64,000 bases of DNA from an uncultured Rhodospirillales bacterium (lineage in GTDB: Bacteria > Pseudomonadota > Alphaproteobacteria > Kiloniellales > Kiloniellaceae). The position numbers and the translations under genes were made by a program. Of this stretch, positions 17,186-25,967 are shown piece after piece. The stretch's first letter is position 1, and each line of letters starts with the position of its first letter. The stretch spans positions 1-64,000 of the forward strand of contig CAJXUS010000013.1 of assembly GCA_913060675.1 (NCBI GenBank). The letters run 5' to 3'. The notes beneath the pieces are model-generated. The model was given only the letters and a program-made list of their open reading frames with translations. It was not told where the DNA came from and searched no databases.

Positions 17186-18088
17186 ATGGATCTTAATGAA
17201 ATGGTGATCTTTGCTGCTGTGGTTGAAAATGAAAGCTTTACGGCATCGGCAAAAATATTGGGCTTGAGTAAATCGGCGGTATCAAAGCAGGTGAGCCGTT
17301 TGGAAGATCGCTTGGGGATTCGCCTGTTGAATAGAACAACCAGGCGGCTTTCTCTTACAGAAGCGGGCGCGATATTTTTTGAAAAGTGTCAAACGGTAAT
17401 CTCTGTCGCCGAACAAGCAGAACAGGCAGTTTCAAGGTTATCAAATGTGCCCAGAGGGCTTTTGAAAATCAATGCGCCGATGTCCTTTGGTATAAAACGT
17501 ATGGCACCGCTGCTCGCTGCCTTTAGAGAACAATACCCCGAAGTGAAAATTGACCTTGTCCTAAATGACCAAGTCATTGACTTGGTTGAGGAGGGCTTTG
17601 ATGTCGGAATACGGATCGGGCGTCTGATGGATTCCAGGTTAATGGCCAAGAAAATTTCAAGCTGTAAAATGGCGCTGGTCGCATCACCATCTCTTTTTAA
17701 AGAAAAGGCAATTCCGATTGTTCCTGCAGAACTCTCCGGGATCAATTTTTTACACTATTCTTATGTTTCTCGTGCATCAGGTCTAAAACTTGTTGGTGAG
17801 AGTGGCACTGTAAATATTCCTGTGAAAGGAGATTTCACGGCAAACAATGGGGACTTTATTCTTTCCGCGGTTCAAGAAGGAATGGGTTTTGCCTGTATGC
17901 CAACCTTTATATGCGGTGATTTAATTCGGGAAAGGAAGTTGGTCAAAATTTTACCAGAGTGGGAAATCGATAACGACCATGCCATATATGTGGTCTACCC
18001 GATAAATCGTAACCTGCCCCCTAAGGCTAGAGTTTTTATAGATTTTCTCGGAAGTTTTTTCACTGATATTCCTGAATGGGATCAGTAG
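17186..18088 (+). CDS. LysR-family transcriptional regulator
   Basis: 300 residues. Seen: the N-terminal winged helix-turn-helix (about 1-60, ENESFTASAKILGLSKSAVSKQVSRLEDRLGIRLLNRTTRRLSLTEAG split over helices 2-3 and wing) and a two-lobed periplasmic-binding-protein-like effector domain from about residue 90, of the DsdC/AaeR-like subgroup that reads FDVGIRIG and HYSYVSR. The ATG at 17186 gives the standard LysR N-terminus; GGAG lies 11 nt upstream, and the frame extends 31 codons further but across the operator. Likely regulates the divergent pirin-reductase pair in response to a quinone or aromatic (inference). Confidence 0.92.
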   Translation: MDLNEMVIFAAVVENESFTASAKILGLSKSAVSKQVSRLEDRLGIRLLNRTTRRLSLTEAGAIFFEKCQTVISVAEQAEQAVSRLSNVPRGLLKINAPMSFGIKRMAPLLAAFREQYPEVKIDLVLNDQVIDLVEEGFDVGIRIGRLMDSRLMAKKISSCKMALVASPSLFKEKAIPIVPAELSGINFLHYSYVSRASGLKLVGESGTVNIPVKGDFTANNGDFILSAVQEGMGFACMPTFICGDLIRERKLVKILPEWEIDNDHAIYVVYPINRNLPPKARVFIDFLGSFFTDIPEWDQ

Positions 18089-18138
18089 TATTGAGCAATC
18101 GTAAGGAGGCAAAAAATGCTCTTATGAATTTTCTTTCT

Positions 18139-18166
18139 TTGACAGCTTGAAAAATCGTGATATCGA
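18139..18166 (+). promoter_or_regulatory. Possible sigma-70 promoter for the GNAT leader
   Basis: TTGACA at 18139-18144 and TATCGA at 18161-18166, spaced 16 nt. The -35 is consensus, the -10 is poor. A start near 18173 would give a leader of about 245 nt containing the whole structured region. Confidence 0.35.
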
Positions 18167-18224
18167 GAATGGGTAAATCGTTTTAGCTTGAATTTAGGCA
18201 TAAAAATTTAGATGCACTTTTGTA

Positions 18225-18417
18225 CCGAACATCTCCGACGACGACGGACCTGCCCACGAACAACTGTTCGTAGGGCTGTTAGTCTGTGTGTTGTAATGGA
18301 TTGTTCGGCGACCTGAATTCAGGTGAACCCTGCACTAACCAGAGACAGCAGCTAACATTGTATCTCTGAATAACGAACGTTACAGCCGATTAGGCTGGTG
18401 CTACTGCAGGATCTACC
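18225..18417 (+). ncRNA. Structured cis-regulatory RNA leader, candidate speF-type element
   Basis: Nested and successive helices read directly: CCGAACA 18225-18231 with TGTTCGG 18302-18308; ACGGAC 18244-18249 with GTCTGT 18282-18287; GCCCACGAAC 18252-18261 with GTTCGTAGGGC 18266-18276 (one bulge); palindrome 18311-18324; CCTGCA 18329-18334 with TGCAGG 18405-18410, enclosing CAGAGA 18340-18345 with TCTCTG 18363-18368, TAAC-GAAC-GTTA 18371-18382 and CAGCC 18383-18387 with GGCTG 18393-18397. The last long-range arm overlaps AGGA 18408-18411, the Shine-Dalgarno of the GNAT gene at 18418, so folding should hide the ribosome site. The alphaproteobacterial speF leader (polyamine genes) is my best guess from position and class, unverified; it would be unusual in front of a GNAT gene alone. 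Confidence 0.65.
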
Positions 18418-18954
18418 ATGTGTAACTACGCGATTACCCTCCAGACTTCTGAAGATGAAAAACATATCGACCCGTTATTGAATCTGACCTTTGGCGAAGG
18501 TCGGGTGGCCCGGCCCTCTTATTCCTTACGCGCAGGTGTGGCGCCAATTACAGAACTTTGTTTTGTCGTAAAGTCCTCAGAAGATGAGCTATTGGCCACG
18601 CTCCGGTTTTGGCCCGTTTCAATAAAAGGCGAAGAAGCCCTTTTACTCGGACCATTGGCTGTTCAGCCTAAATTACAGGGAAAAGGTATCGGTAGGGCGT
18701 TAGTCGCGGAAGGCTTAGCCAAGGCGAAAAAAATGGGGTATCGGCTCTGTTTTGTTGTTGGTGAACAGTTTTATTATAGCCCTTATGGCTTCAAGCTAGC
18801 TCATCCTCTTGGTTATGATATGCCTGTTCCCGTTAGTGCGGATAAGTTCCAGATAATTTCCCTGCAGGGTGTGGATTTTACGGAGCTTCCAAAAGGCGTG
18901 ATGCAACCGTGGTTAGCAACAAGCGAACATATCCCATCCAAGAAGAAGGCTTAA
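18418..18954 (+). CDS. GNAT-family N-acetyltransferase (YhbS-like)
   Basis: Acetyl-CoA-dependent N-acetyltransferase of 178 residues. Seen: beta strand LGPLAVQP, then the acetyl-CoA pyrophosphate loop QGKGIGRALVAEGL near residues 86-99, and the YhbS-type segment GEQFYYSPYGFKLAHPLGYDMPVP near 120-143. The ATG at 18418 is preceded by AGGA with 6-nt spacing, inside the last helix of the structured leader. Similar acetyltransferases accompany ornithine/lysine decarboxylases in other alphaproteobacteria, so a polyamine-type substrate is possible (inference). The stop overlaps by 4 bp the stop of the convergent VWA-like gene. Confidence 0.87.
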   Translation: MCNYAITLQTSEDEKHIDPLLNLTFGEGRVARPSYSLRAGVAPITELCFVVKSSEDELLATLRFWPVSIKGEEALLLGPLAVQPKLQGKGIGRALVAEGLAKAKKMGYRLCFVVGEQFYYSPYGFKLAHPLGYDMPVPVSADKFQIISLQGVDFTELPKGVMQPWLATSEHIPSKKKA

Positions 18955-21020
18955 CGGCCTTCGCGGTACCAGGCACCAAAAGCTGTGAATAACAATAATG
19001 TTAGGAATACCCACGGCGGTAGTAGGGGACTTCTACTGTCTCCGGTTAATCGTTCAGCCTTTCGTGCTTGTAGGCCTGCCCAGTTCTGAGCGTGAAGCGT
19101 TCCGTTACCATGCACGAGCTTAATGTTTGGCATTGAGGTGTTCAAAAGGGGATAAATACCGCCATCGCTTTCCTTCACAAGGGGGCGTAATATCTCAGGA
19201 TCCGAGATAACTCTTTCATGTTCTGGCCCACTGAGAACTTGATGGGTGACGATAGTATTTGTGCCATCGCTTATTGTGTAAATGCCGGAATCAGCTGCAG
19301 GTATTGATAATTGCGATTTGCCATCAATCTCAGGCATCATTGTTAAGTCTAAAACCTCGCCAGATGGTTTTTGTATGGTGATGGGTGTTTCAGTATTAGA
19401 CAAACTTTGCCGAGTTATTGTTAGCCGGTCGCTAGTAAGTATTGCTTTCAAGGTTTCCTCATCAAGTTCTGGCTCTTTCATCAACCAGTGTACCAAGCGC
19501 CGAATCAATTCAGTTTGTGGTCCGCCACCTTCGATGTTGCGGCCCCAGAGCCAGATATGATCGCTGGTAATTTGCGCAACCCTACCTTTTTTATAATGAT
19601 CAAGGATTAGAAGAGGCTGTTCTTCACTGCCCGTCATGATCGTTGACCCGCTAAGCGTATCGGTATCCACTTGTCGGAACCATCGTCCCCAACTCGGTTG
19701 CTCATCTATGTTGAGGTTTGCTTTTGGCAGTCGCGACGTTACGGGGTGGCGAAGCCCCAGTTCTGTGACCAAAGGGCGGAAAGGATTTTGGCTTACGGTG
19801 CCAAGGGGTTCAGCCGGGAGCAGGTTGCCAAGAGCTGTATTGTAGAGAGAAGAAGGGGTGGCATATCCTGGACCTCCTACTTCCAATAAGGCGCCACCTT
19901 CCTCAACATAGCGTACGATATTGCTGAGATAGTGACTTGGGAGAAATCCCTGACGTTGATATTGATCAAAAATGATGAGATCAAAGTCAGCCAGTTTGAC
20001 TTCAAACAGTTCATGAATAGGAAAGGCGATTAGGGAAAGCTCTCTAATCGGCGTGCCATCTTGTTTTGCGGGATGACGGAGAATAGTAAAGTGAATTAAG
20101 TCGACCGAAGGATCTGCTTTTAATATATTTCGCCAAGCTCGTTCCCCTGGGTGTGGCTCTCCAGAGATCAGCAATACTTTTAAGCGATCACGAACACCGT
20201 TGGTTTCGAAACTCGCTTGATTATTTAGGATAGAAATTTCGCCTTTGAGTTCTTCGACGGTCAAGTCAAACGTTGTCTGGCCCCGGTTTTCGAGAACGAG
20301 CTCTTGAGTATAGGGCTGATCTATCGGGACAGCTAGGTTAGCGAGTATCTTACCATTTTGCCGAATAATCACATTTACAGGAGGAGATCTTACGAGAGTG
20401 TTTTCATCTACAATACGGAAAGTAACCTCAATCTTTTGATCAATTATGCCAAATGCAGGAGCCTGATCAATAACAATGCGTCGATCTTGTCTGTTTTGAT
20501 CCCCGGCTAAGAGCAGATGTAGTGGGATAGATTTTGGAAGGTCCGTTTGTTCAAAGGAGCTGGGGACGTCGTGAATTTGTCCATCGGATATGAGAAACAC
20601 GCCTGCCAACCGTTCTTTTTCTTCACTTGTCAGGTTAATATTCTCGAATATCTTGGTGCCTTCTTCACCGCTTCCATTAATATTTACAGTCTTTAAAACA
20701 AGGTCAGATCGCTTGTTTACTTGCTCATGTAAGGCAGTCAAGGCGTCAGATGCTTGGCTTTTTCGCAATCCATAGCTCATGGAGGGGCTGTTATCTACGA
20801 CAGCCATAATCAACTCAGGTAAGGGCTCACTGGTTTTTTCATGAAGAGTCGGATTGCCGAGAAATAGAGCTATCACAAGCATGAAAATGCATCTGAACTC
20901 TCCGCCTTTACTTCTGACTAGAATGAGGGAGAGCAGGGAAATAAGAGCAATGCCAAGGATTATAAATATTATGGGGAGGGGAAGAAGAGGAGCCCATTCA
21001 ATGCCATAATTGGAGATCAT
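18951..21020 (-). CDS. Membrane protein with VWA-like and glutamine amidotransferase-like domains
   Basis: 689 residues, last gene of the MoxR cluster. Seen: two N-terminal hydrophobic helices (about 14-35 and 43-56), a von Willebrand A-like segment with the MIDAS pattern VVDNSPSMS (Asp76, Ser78, Ser80) and ISDGQIHD, a central class-I amidotransferase-like region (LLISGEPHPGERAW, FDLIIFDQYQRQG, VEEGGALLEVGGPGYATP) and a C-terminal helix near 668-686. It starts with ATGA overlapping the upstream stop by 4 bp, indicating translational coupling. Its relatives sit in the same MoxR-DUF58 neighbourhood in many bacteria; the molecular role is unknown, perhaps envelope integrity with a MoxR chaperone (inference). 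Confidence 0.82.
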   Translation of the reverse strand: MISNYGIEWAPLLPLPIIFIILGIALISLLSLILVRSKGGEFRCIFMLVIALFLGNPTLHEKTSEPLPELIMAVVDNSPSMSYGLRKSQASDALTALHEQVNKRSDLVLKTVNINGSGEEGTKIFENINLTSEEKERLAGVFLISDGQIHDVPSSFEQTDLPKSIPLHLLLAGDQNRQDRRIVIDQAPAFGIIDQKIEVTFRIVDENTLVRSPPVNVIIRQNGKILANLAVPIDQPYTQELVLENRGQTTFDLTVEELKGEISILNNQASFETNGVRDRLKVLLISGEPHPGERAWRNILKADPSVDLIHFTILRHPAKQDGTPIRELSLIAFPIHELFEVKLADFDLIIFDQYQRQGFLPSHYLSNIVRYVEEGGALLEVGGPGYATPSSLYNTALGNLLPAEPLGTVSQNPFRPLVTELGLRHPVTSRLPKANLNIDEQPSWGRWFRQVDTDTLSGSTIMTGSEEQPLLILDHYKKGRVAQITSDHIWLWGRNIEGGGPQTELIRRLVHWLMKEPELDEETLKAILTSDRLTITRQSLSNTETPITIQKPSGEVLDLTMMPEIDGKSQLSIPAADSGIYTISDGTNTIVTHQVLSGPEHERVISDPEILRPLVKESDGGIYPLLNTSMPNIKLVHGNGTLHAQNWAGLQARKAERLTGDSRSPLLPPWVFLTLLLFTAFGAWYREGR

Positions 21021-23776
21021 TGGCCCAACCTCTCAAGAATATGAGGTATGTGAACCTGATCTTCTTTGTAGTTACCAGTCAGAGCATACATGACGAGATT
21101 GATGCCGAAGCGATATGATAGTTCCCGTTGGCGTTCGCCGCCTCTTATCATGGCATAAAGAGGTCTGCCTTCAGCATTGATGGCCCAAGCCCTGGCCCAG
21201 TCATTTGAGCCGACAAGTATACGGGCAACGCCATCATTTCTGTATTGATCGGTGCGCTCGGTCCAAAATTCTCTATTATTATTTCGACCCGGGAAGCTTT
21301 CGAGAAGATAGAAAGAGCGGGTCATTACATGTCCAGAGGGAACCGGCTCTAGCTCAGGGATGTCTAGGCCATCGGTGAGTTGTTGCAGATATTGGGCGTT
21401 ACCTACGGATCCCAACGCCGAATTTAACGTGCCGGAAGCTTCTCTGAGATCAAAGAGAATTAAACCACCGCTCTGGATATATTGATTTACCTGTCTTCGT
21501 CCTTTGGCGGTAAGTCCTCCCTGGGTCTCCGTTATCGGCCAGTACAAAATTGGATAGGGCGAGAGATAATCCCGGTCCAAATCGAGGCCAGTTACTTGAA
21601 CGTTCTCTACTGCTGTGCGTCGATGAAGTTGAAGTGATAGTCCCGCGAGGCCAGAATGGCTATCTCGATCTACTTTAGAATTCCCGGTGATGACATACGC
21701 TAGATATGTGTTAAGTGTCGCCTCTATTGCTTTGCTGTCCAATAGTTCGTCTTGATTTTGTGCATGTGCACGATGCGGGGGAGCAAGAACAGATAAACTT
21801 GTAACCAGTAATAATGCAGCCGTCGACCGCCCTATGGGCAAATTGGAGAATATGCCTCTGAGCCAGAGAGTTACGACCTGATCTATTAGGAAAAGAAACA
21901 GGGCGGCTAATAAGAGGGGAACTTGAAGGGGATTTTCTTGTTTTGCGCCGTAAGTCCTATTTTGTAAAAAATCGATGTTGTTAAGGCTATATGAGTGAAG
22001 GTTTCCGGCGAGGTTGACGGATTTAACGCGTTTGCTTTCACCGTAATAGCCTGGAGGGGTTTGAGGGCTCGCAGAAACCTTAGTATTAATCTCCTGCCCA
22101 TTCACCGATATTTTTAGGCTTCTATCTTGGAGGGGGGTAAGGGTGCCGTAGGCATCCATCATTTCGTACAGGGGAAGGTCTTTTTGGGTGTCTTCGGTTT
22201 TGTTAACGCCTTTTCCAAATTGGAGAATACGCTGAAGTATTTTAACAAATGAACCTGAAAGAGAAAAATTAGACCAACGCGTATTTGCAGAAGTGTGCAC
22301 GAGGACAATATGCCCTTTGCCGCTTTCTTTGGCGGTTATTAGAGGAGTACCGTCTTGAAGTCTTGCCCAGGAGTGTTGATCTAACTCAGAAGTAGGTTGT
22401 GCTAATAACTGCCCTGAAATGGTAACTTCTTTGGGTATATCTAAGCCATATAAAGGGCTGCCCTTATCAAACTCTTCGATAGCCAGAGGTTGTTCCCAAG
22501 TTAGACTACCCGTGAGGTTTCTGTACCCGCTTCTTAAGGGGACCGGGAGAAAGCGGTCTCTTTGGTTTGCTAAATTAGGTCCGGCAAAACGCAGGAGTAA
22601 TCCACCGTTATCAATCCATTTTGTTAAGGCTTCTTCATCGGATAAGGGGATCGCTTCGTTATCAGTAATAATTATGGTGGAGAGTCCACGAGAGAGTAAT
22701 TGTTTTAGGGACCCGTATCGAACATCTGTGAAAAGGCCTAGGGCACGTTGGAGATAATAGTGTTCTCCAAGGAGCGATTTGTTATCAACTTGCCCGCTGG
22801 TCGTTAACAAGCCAACAGGAAAACGGCGATCGCTTTGGTCCATAAGGTAAGTCGTTGCTGCTGAGCTTTGTCCAGTAACCGTGATCTTTTGAACTTTGTT
22901 GTGAAGCTCGTTTGGGAGAGATAGGAGTGCTGTTCCAGACGTTTTGTCCATCTCTAGAGATATTTTTTCAGAAGCAAGAACCTCATTTTTCTCTGAGAGC
23001 GCGGTGATCGTTCGGGTGTTTTCCTCTAAGCCTGTTATACGTCTTAGGCTGACTTTGATGCCGTTATAATCGGCAGAAATATCCTCAATCCATACAGGGA
23101 GTGAGGGCGTGCTTGGTGAATAGTGCACGACCTCTCCATAACTTTTGATCAGTTTTATTAATTCATCAGATTTTTCAGTTTGGATAATGCCGTTGGAAAG
23201 CCAGATAATTCTCAGTGGTTGATTTGCTTTAATTCGATCCTCAACAGCCTTTAAGGCTGCAATGTGATCTGATTCCCAACTCTGTACAGGAGGGAGCTCT
23301 TGCATATAGTTAAGTAGGCTTGCAGGAGATTTAAAACCACTAAAGTTGAATTCCCCCTTTGTATCAGAGGCCGTTGACAGGATAGCGGTTGTTACATCGT
23401 GCCCTTTTCGGCGTTCGAGAACTGACTTCAACGTCTGGAGTTGTTTCGATTTGCTGCTCGCAGAGGCCCAATCATTATCTAAAATGATAAGAGTATTAAG
23501 GTTATTGTTTGTTCCTTTTTCTGGAGCATAAACAGGTTCTGCCAAAGCAAGGATGACAAGTAGAAGGATTAAAAGCCTGAGGATAATGAGCCACCATGCG
23601 GTTTTTTGTGGCTTAGATGTTGTGCCCTTTAACCCCAATAATAGCCGAAGCGCAGGGAAGGTAATGCGCCGTGGGGAAGGTGGTGTAATACGCAGAAGTA
23701 TCCACACAAGAGGAAAGCTCAGAAGCCCCAGTAAAAGCCATGGATTGAGAAAACCAATAAATCCCAATTCAAGCAT
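21017..23776 (-). CDS. BatA-N-terminal / DUF4159 membrane protein
   Basis: 919 residues. Seen: the aerotolerance-regulator (BatA) N-terminal domain, FLNPWLLLGL at the first helix and a second helix near 57-80; a long VWA-like and amidotransferase-like middle; a further helix near 635-660; a mid-protein signal-like helix ending APPHRAHAQ; then a C-terminal DUF4159 domain (about 700-919) with YLAYVITGN, YPILYWPI and the closing RFGINLVMYALTGNYKEDQVH. The ATG at 23776 with GGAGA upstream gives the correct BatA-type start; the open frame further upstream lies inside the DUF58 gene. It overlaps DUF58 by 8 bp and the next gene by 4 bp. The helix plus new exported segment suggests the DUF4159 domain is periplasmic. 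Confidence 0.87.
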   Translation of the reverse strand: MLELGFIGFLNPWLLLGLLSFPLVWILLRITPPSPRRITFPALRLLLGLKGTTSKPQKTAWWLIILRLLILLLVILALAEPVYAPEKGTNNNLNTLIILDNDWASASSKSKQLQTLKSVLERRKGHDVTTAILSTASDTKGEFNFSGFKSPASLLNYMQELPPVQSWESDHIAALKAVEDRIKANQPLRIIWLSNGIIQTEKSDELIKLIKSYGEVVHYSPSTPSLPVWIEDISADYNGIKVSLRRITGLEENTRTITALSEKNEVLASEKISLEMDKTSGTALLSLPNELHNKVQKITVTGQSSAATTYLMDQSDRRFPVGLLTTSGQVDNKSLLGEHYYLQRALGLFTDVRYGSLKQLLSRGLSTIIITDNEAIPLSDEEALTKWIDNGGLLLRFAGPNLANQRDRFLPVPLRSGYRNLTGSLTWEQPLAIEEFDKGSPLYGLDIPKEVTISGQLLAQPTSELDQHSWARLQDGTPLITAKESGKGHIVLVHTSANTRWSNFSLSGSFVKILQRILQFGKGVNKTEDTQKDLPLYEMMDAYGTLTPLQDRSLKISVNGQEINTKVSASPQTPPGYYGESKRVKSVNLAGNLHSYSLNNIDFLQNRTYGAKQENPLQVPLLLAALFLFLIDQVVTLWLRGIFSNLPIGRSTAALLLVTSLSVLAPPHRAHAQNQDELLDSKAIEATLNTYLAYVITGNSKVDRDSHSGLAGLSLQLHRRTAVENVQVTGLDLDRDYLSPYPILYWPITETQGGLTAKGRRQVNQYIQSGGLILFDLREASGTLNSALGSVGNAQYLQQLTDGLDIPELEPVPSGHVMTRSFYLLESFPGRNNNREFWTERTDQYRNDGVARILVGSNDWARAWAINAEGRPLYAMIRGGERQRELSYRFGINLVMYALTGNYKEDQVHIPHILERLGQ

Positions 23777-24734
23777 GGCGATCTCCAAACTGGTCCGTCT
23801 GAAGGTTGTTAGCTTCTGAATTGAATAATGTATCGGAGTTGCTCTGTCGCCCTGAAATATTTTGATAGAGAGCAAGTAAAGTGGCTTCGGGTGATTGGTC
23901 TGTGGTGTGGGTTAGGTGTTGCCAACCCCATTTTCGAACCATGGAGCTTAGATCCTGATTGTGGGCTCTTATCCGGTCAATGTAGGAATCTCGGATGGAA
24001 TCTACGTCTGAGTGAAGCAACTCCTGGTCGCCAAAAGGTTGTTGGAATTTGACCCTGCCACTGTAGGGCAAGTTCATTTCCGCAGGATCGAGGACTTGAA
24101 CCAACCAGACTTTCAATTTTTGGCTCGCTAAGAATTGGAAGGCTTTTCTCTGTTCGGAAAGAGGCGTTAAAAAATCAGCAAAACATACCAAGGCTGCATT
24201 TTGGGGAAGGTGGTGGCCGGAGGGTAGCTCTCCAGATGCGTGATCATTACTCTCGAGTTGACGAGCGATGGTATAGATATTTTTTCGGGAATTCGATGGC
24301 GCGGTTTGACCGCCGACAAGGGCGACTTTTTCACCGCCGCGAATTAACAGATGCGTTAGGGCTAACCCAAGTACACAAACGCGATGTTTTTTTGTGACAG
24401 TGGACCATTGAGAGGACCAATCCATACCAGGACCACCTCCTGCCCATATCCACAGGCTTTGAGCTGATTCTCTTTCTTTCTGGCGGATAAAGACACCGGA
24501 ATTGTCGCTGGTTGTTTGTGATTTTGCTGATCGTCGCCAATCAATACTCCGAGGCGAATCTCCTGGACTATAACGACGATACTGCCAAAACTCATCTCCC
24601 TGTCCTGTTCGTCGGCGTCCATGAATTCCCTGAAAAACAGTCGATGCAACGCGATCAGCCTCTATCAGAAGGGGAGGCAGAGTAGAAGCTAGCTTTTCAG
24701 CGTGTGTTTCGGGCGTTGAAATCGGTTTGTTCAT
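23769..24734 (-). CDS. DUF58 domain protein
   Basis: 321 residues, soluble. Seen: the DUF58 signature RRYSPGDSPRSIDWRRSA at about residues 53-70, preceded by GIHGRRRTGQGDEFWQYR, and a VWA-like remainder (LWIWAGGGPGMDWSS, VCFADFLTPLSEQ). DUF58 proteins are almost always paired with MoxR AAA ATPases, as here: the MoxR gene ends 10 bp upstream. The start is the ATG at 24734 with only a weak ribosome site, so coupling to MoxR translation is likely. Confidence 0.92.
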   Translation of the reverse strand: MNKPISTPETHAEKLASTLPPLLIEADRVASTVFQGIHGRRRTGQGDEFWQYRRYSPGDSPRSIDWRRSAKSQTTSDNSGVFIRQKERESAQSLWIWAGGGPGMDWSSQWSTVTKKHRVCVLGLALTHLLIRGGEKVALVGGQTAPSNSRKNIYTIARQLESNDHASGELPSGHHLPQNAALVCFADFLTPLSEQRKAFQFLASQKLKVWLVQVLDPAEMNLPYSGRVKFQQPFGDQELLHSDVDSIRDSYIDRIRAHNQDLSSMVRKWGWQHLTHTTDQSPEATLLALYQNISGRQSNSDTLFNSEANNLQTDQFGDRHA

Positions 24735-24744
24735 ATCAAAACCG

Positions 24745-25758
24745 TTAGGTCAGGGGTGATACCAGGCGATTTATTATTTTGGTAAGAGTTACGCCTTCGG
24801 CGCGAGCGGTAAAGTCCAGGTGAATTCGGTGCCGTAATACGGGGGGGGCGAGGGCGATGACATCATCCAGTGAAGGGCTTAAGCGTCCCTGTAGTAAGCA
24901 TCTGGCTTTACTGGCCATTAACAGCGCCTGGCTCGCTCGTGGCCCAGGACCCCAAGCCACAAATTGTTTTATGTATTCATCGTCGCTCTCTTCCGGCCGG
25001 CCACTTCTCACCAAGGATAAAATACCTTCGAGAACGTCTTCGCCGACGGGGATCTCCTTGACGAGTTGTTGTGCAGCGAGCAATTCGTGTGCGGTGAGTA
25101 CGATTTCAGCCTCTGGCTCCATGGTTCCGGTCGTGGCCAGGAGCATTTGTCGTTCGGCGTCCAAATCCGGATACCCGACATAGATCTCAAGAAGAAAGCG
25201 ATCAAGTTGAGCCTCAGGAAGAGGGTAGGTGCCTTCTTGTTCCAGAGGGTTTTGAGTGGCAAGTACGTGGAAGGGAGACGGAAGTTTATGAGTATGCCCG
25301 GCGACAGTAACGGTGTGTTCTTGCATCGCTTGAAGTAGAGCTGATTGTGTCCGTGGACTTGCTCTGTTTATTTCGTCAGCCATTAAGAGTTGAGAGAAAA
25401 CCGGGCCATGAATAAAACGGAAAGACCGACGGCCACTGGTATCTTCTTCCAGAACTTCAGCGCCGATAATGTCTGATGGCATTAAATCAGGGGTACACTG
25501 AATACGCTTTTCCTGCATCCCAAAAACAATGCCGAGATTCTCAACAAGGCGCGTTTTTGCAAGACCAGGCGCACCAACGAGGAGTGCATGTCCGCCTGAT
25601 AGAAGAGTAATTAAGACCTGCTCAATGACTTCTTCTTGGCCAAAGATAACTTTGCCTAGGTTTTCATTGAGCTGAGCGAGACGTTCACACAGTTGATCTG
25701 CTTGTTCGGCCAAATTTTTCGAAGACCCAGTGTTCAGACTGTTATCTTCAGTGTTCAT
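24745..25758 (-). CDS. MoxR-family AAA+ ATPase
   Basis: 337 residues, first gene of the four-gene cluster. Seen: Walker A GAPGLAKT (62-69), Walker B LLMADEINRA, sensor-1 region ATQNPLEQEGTYPLPEAQLDRF, and the C-terminal lid domain with WGPGPRASQALL. MoxR ATPases act as chaperones that activate partner VWA proteins; the VWA-like and DUF58 partners are directly downstream. The ATG at 25758 is preceded by a strong GAGGGGAAA. Divergent from the DUF1285 gene, 209 bp away. Confidence 0.95.
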   Translation of the reverse strand: MNTEDNSLNTGSSKNLAEQADQLCERLAQLNENLGKVIFGQEEVIEQVLITLLSGGHALLVGAPGLAKTRLVENLGIVFGMQEKRIQCTPDLMPSDIIGAEVLEEDTSGRRSFRFIHGPVFSQLLMADEINRASPRTQSALLQAMQEHTVTVAGHTHKLPSPFHVLATQNPLEQEGTYPLPEAQLDRFLLEIYVGYPDLDAERQMLLATTGTMEPEAEIVLTAHELLAAQQLVKEIPVGEDVLEGILSLVRSGRPEESDDEYIKQFVAWGPGPRASQALLMASKARCLLQGRLSPSLDDVIALAPPVLRHRIHLDFTARAEGVTLTKIINRLVSPLT

Positions 25759-25967
25759 TTTGTTTCCCCTCTCACCGTATCAGGAAGAATAAATCGCGTT
25801 CGTTCTCCGTTATTTGGAGCCATTGCCGGAATATATCCTATGATAGTATACATGAGTTCTACGACACGTATGTTAACACCATTGATATAATGTACAGAAA
25901 GACCATTTCTGCATAGAGCTGTCTTGAACAAACTAAAGTGATAACAAGCGAATAAGGCAAAGCCTCG

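Noticed and set aside
18225-18417. tRNA, tmRNA, SRP RNA or 6S RNA
   Set aside because: No TPsiC-type GTTCGAA segment, no CCA end, no SRP GGAAGGGAGC-like tetraloop region, and the structure runs straight into a start codon, which fits a cis leader better.
23777-23875. Longer N-terminus for the BatA/DUF4159 protein
   Set aside because: It would lie inside the DUF58 gene and place extra residues before the typical BatA-type first helix; the ATG at 23776 has its own GGAGA.
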